Source: Aplectana chamaeleonis
Lineage: Eukaryota > Nematoda > Chromadorea > Rhabditida > Cosmocercidae
Assembly (NCBI GenBank): GCA_029168955.1
Contig: JAPDOI010000215.1
Location: 1,160,001-1,224,000, forward strand
Reading direction: 5' to 3'
Length of the DNA stretch: 64,000 nt
Shown here: piece by piece, positions 61,057 through 64,000 of the stretch
Numbering within the stretch: the first letter of the stretch is position 1
Layout: the number at the start of each line of letters is the position of its first letter
Translations under genes and position numbers: made by a program
The notes under the pieces: model-generated
What the model saw: only the letters and a program-made list of their open reading frames with translations
Database searches by the model: none
Told to the model about the DNA's origin: nothing

Positions 61057-62187
61057 ACGTCTTCTGAAGTCCTATTGAGTTTCCGCGTCACACCGATCAC
61101 GTCTTCTGAAGCCCTCCTGAATTCCAACGGCACCCCGATCACGTCTTCTGAAGTCCTACTGAGTTCCCACGTCACCCCGATCACGTCTTATGAAGCCCTA
61201 CTAAATTTCCACGTCACCCCGATCGCGTCTTCTGAAGCCCCACTGAATTTCCACGTCACCCCGATCACGTCTTCTGAAGTCCTACTGAGTTCCCACGTCA
61301 CCCCGGTGACGTCTTCTGAAGCCCTACTGAGTTCCTACGTCACCCCGATTACGTCTTCTGAAGCCCTACTGAATTTCCACGTCACCCCGATCACGTCTTC
61401 TGAAGTCCTACTAAGTTCCCACGTCACCACGATCACGTCTTCTGAAGCCCTACTGAATTTCCACGTCACCCCGGTGACGTCTTCTGAAGTCATACTGAGT
61501 TCCAACGGCACCCCGATGACGTCTTCTGAAGTCCTACTGAGTTCCCACGTCACCCCGATCACGTCTTATGAAGCCCTACTAAATTTCCACGTCACCCCGA
61601 TCGCGTCTTCTGAAGCCCCACTGAATTTCCACGTCACCCCGATCACGTCTTCTGGTCCTACTGAGTTCCCACGTCACCCTGGTGACGTCTTCTGAAGCCC
61701 TACTGAGTTCCTACGTCACCCCGATTACGTCTTCTGAAGCCCTACTGAATTTCCACGTCACCCCGATCACGTCTTCTGAAGTCCTACTAAGTTCCCACGT
61801 CACCACGATCACGTCTTCTGAAGCCCTACTGAATTTCCACGTCACCCCGGTGACGTCTTCTGAAATCATACTGAGTTCCCACTTCACCCCTGTTACGTCT
61901 TCTGAAGCCCTACTGAATTTCCACGTCACACCGATCACGTCTTCTGAAGTCCTACTCAGTTCCCACGTCACCCCGATCACGTCTTCTGAAGTCCTACTGA
62001 GTTCCCACGTCACCCCGATCACGTCTTCTGAAGCCCTACTAAACTTCTACGTCACCCCGATCACGCCTTCTGATGCGCTACTAAATTCCCACGGCAGCCC
62101 CCCTCACATCTTCTGAAGTCCTACTAAATTCCCACGTCACCCCGATCACGTCTTCTGAAGCCCTACTGAATTCCCACGTCACCCGTT
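61057..62187. repeat. 42-bp tandem repeat (about 27 copies) with higher-order structure
   Basis: The unit starts ACGTCTTCTGAAGCCCTACT and continues GAATTTCCACGTCACCCCGA-TC. Being 42 bp, it keeps one 14-aa frame open on the plus strand (VTPITSSEALLNFH) and another on the minus strand (VIGVTWKFSRASED). Unusual units carrying TCTTATGAAG recur exactly 378 bp apart (near 61183 and 61561), i.e. nine units. A 2-bp deletion at about 61654 breaks the frame. Confidence 0.95.
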
Positions 62188-62271
62188 CGCAGGATAAACA
62201 AAGCAAAAAAAAGAAAGAAGACGAAGCAGTGGTGAAGGCGCTGATTAACGCGCCCCAATCGGGATCCTCTT

Positions 62272-62372
62272 CGAAGCTGCCCCACCACCATGCAGGCGCT
62301 GTGCTGAACGCTCATCCTCTCCTGCGTAGCACCCGCTAAGCACGGCGCCTTCATGGTGATGGGGCAGCTTCG
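62272..62372. repeat. 101-bp hairpin between the repeat arrays
   Basis: CGAAGCTGCCCCACCACCAT and ATGGTGATGGGGCAGCTTCG are inverted with few mismatches, with GGCGCTGTGCT/AGCACGGCGCC nearer the loop. A small foldback element between the 42-bp and 43-bp arrays. Confidence 0.75.
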
Positions 62373-62427
62373 TAGCCCCATAGTCATAATTATTTTTCTT
62401 GGCCATGCGATTCTTTATATATAGGAT

Positions 62428-64000
62428 TCGACTTTTCGACTGTAGTCGGATATCGGACTTTTTCGAATATTCGACTTTTCGACTATAGTCGGATATCGCA
62501 CTTTTTGGAATATTCGACTTTTCGACTATAGTCGGATATCGCACTTTATCGAATATTCGACTTTTCGACTGTAGTCGGATATCGCACTTTTTCGAATATG
62601 CGACTTTTCGACTATAGTCGGATATCGCACTTTTTCGAATATTCGACTTTTCGACTGTAGTCGGGTATCCCACTTTTTCGAATATTCAACTTTTCGACTA
62701 TAGTCGGATATCGCACTTTTTCGAATATTCGACTTTTCGACTGTAGTCGGATATCGGACTTTTTCGAATATTCGACTTTTCGACTATAGTCGGATATCGC
62801 ACTTTTTCGAATATTCGACTTTTCGACTATAGTCGGATATCGCACTTTATCGAATATTCGACTTTTCGACTGTAGTCGGATATCGCACTTTTCGAATATT
62901 CGACTTTTCGACTATAGTCGGATATCGCACTTTATCGAATATTCGACTTTTCGACTGTAGTCGTATATCCCACTTTTTCGAATATTCGACTTTTCGACTA
63001 TAGTCGGATATCGCACTTTTTCGAATACTCGACTTTTAGACTGTTGTCGGATATCGGACTTTTTCGAATATCCGACTTTTCGAGTATAGTCCGATATTGC
63101 GCTTTTTCGAATATTCGACTTTTCGACTATAGTCGGGTATCCCACTTTTTCGAATATTCGACTTTTCGACTATAGTCGGCTATCGCACTTTTTCGAATAC
63201 TCGACTTTTAGACTGTAGTCGGATATCGGACTTTTTCGAATATCCGACTTTTCGACTATAGTCGGATATTGCGCTTTTTCGAATATTCGACTTTTCGACT
63301 ATAGTCGGGTATCCCACTTTTTCGAATATTCGACTTTTCGACTATAGTCGGGTATCCCACTTTTTCGAATATTCGACTTTTCGACTATAGTCGGATATCG
63401 CACTTTTTCGAATATTCGACTTTTCGACTATAGTCGGATATCGCACTTTTTCGAATAATCGACTTTTCGACTGTAGTCGAATATCGGACTTTTTCGAATA
63501 TTCGACTTTTCGACTGTAGTCGGATATCGGACTTTTTCGAATATTCGACTTTTCGACTAAAGTCGGATATCGCACTTTTTGGAATATTCGACTTTTCGAC
63601 TATAGTCGGATATCGCACTTTTTCGAATATTCGACTTTTCGACTGTAGTCGGGTATCCCACTTTTTCGAATATTCAACTTTTCGACTATAGTCGGATATC
63701 GCACTTTTTCGAATATTCGACTTTTCGACTGTAGTCGGATATCGGACTTTTTCGAATATTCGACTTTTCGACTATAGTCGGATATCGCACTTTTTCGAAT
63801 ATTCGACTTTTCGACTATAGTCGGATATCGCACTTTATCGAATATTCGACTTTTCGACTGTAGTCGGATATCGCCCTTTTTCGAATATTCGACTTTTCGA
63901 CTATAGTCGGATATCGCACTTTATCGAATATTCGACTTTTCGACTGTAGTCGTATATCCCACTTTTTCGAATATTCGACTTTTCGACTATAGTCGGATAT
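62428..64000. repeat. 43-bp satellite array, block 2, running off the window
   Basis: Same monomer and variants as block 1. A variant block (CCGACTTTTCGACTATAG ... GGATATTGCGC ... GGGTATCCCAC) at 63237-63363 matches 56519-56645 almost exactly, so the two blocks share higher-order segments. Confidence 0.97.

Noticed and set aside
60994..62116. 233- and 144-aa Ser/Thr-rich frames
   Set aside because: They follow the 42-bp repeat on both strands, are broken by a repeat-unit deletion, and lack gene context.
53700..64000. CRISPR-like or telomeric interpretation of the tandem arrays
   Set aside because: There are no unique spacers between units, the host is eukaryotic, and the units do not resemble the nematode telomere repeat.

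Overview
This looks like a nematode nuclear genome. Almost every usable intron ends in a TTTCAG-type acceptor, some introns are very short (58 to 62 nt), and exon phases chain correctly over long distances. The large repeat-filled introns and the dense TIR/MITE load suggest a clade V (rhabditid or strongylid-like) worm. That placement is inference; no marker gene fixes the species.

Two protein-coding genes can be assembled by hand. A plus-strand gene (6471-12301, six exons, 305 aa) encodes a small glycosylated single-pass membrane protein: signal peptide, four N-glycosylation sequons, one C-terminal membrane helix. A minus-strand gene (39464 down to 21359, at least 15 exons, about 760 aa visible, 5' end not found) encodes a largely helical protein with one hydrophobic segment near the visible N-terminus. 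I recognise neither family. A short two-exon coding stretch lies at 408-677.

The rest is mobile and tandem DNA. From 1 to 21 kb: a 2.7 kb segment with terminal inverted repeats, two families of about 470-490 bp TIR elements, tRNA-like inverted elements, many palindromic MITEs, and a full-length 4.5 kb non-LTR retrotransposon (16453-20947) inserted in one arm of a palindromic MITE. From 21 to 39 kb: introns of the minus-strand gene carry at least four LINE fragments, several MITEs, and a tRNA-like sequence inside an 18-bp TIR element. From 39 to 53 kb: nested elements, including a 2.35 kb element with an 8-bp target duplication and a near 880-bp palindrome, then a 7 kb block bounded by inverted repeats that holds a ~150-bp tandem array and a 0.7 kb TG-rich minisatellite.

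From 53.7 kb to the end is a satellite landscape. Two blocks of a 43-bp satellite (53.7-56.7 and 62.4-64.0 kb) flank a rearranged Penelope-like element (57.0-60.0 kb), a 65-bp hairpin-rich tandem repeat and a 42-bp tandem repeat. The Penelope-like element has an RT with YIDD, a GIY-YIG endonuclease, and hammerhead-ribozyme-like motifs in both inverted arms, one intact in its core and one with a core change. One arm carries a TIR element with a TAA duplication; the other arm keeps the empty site.
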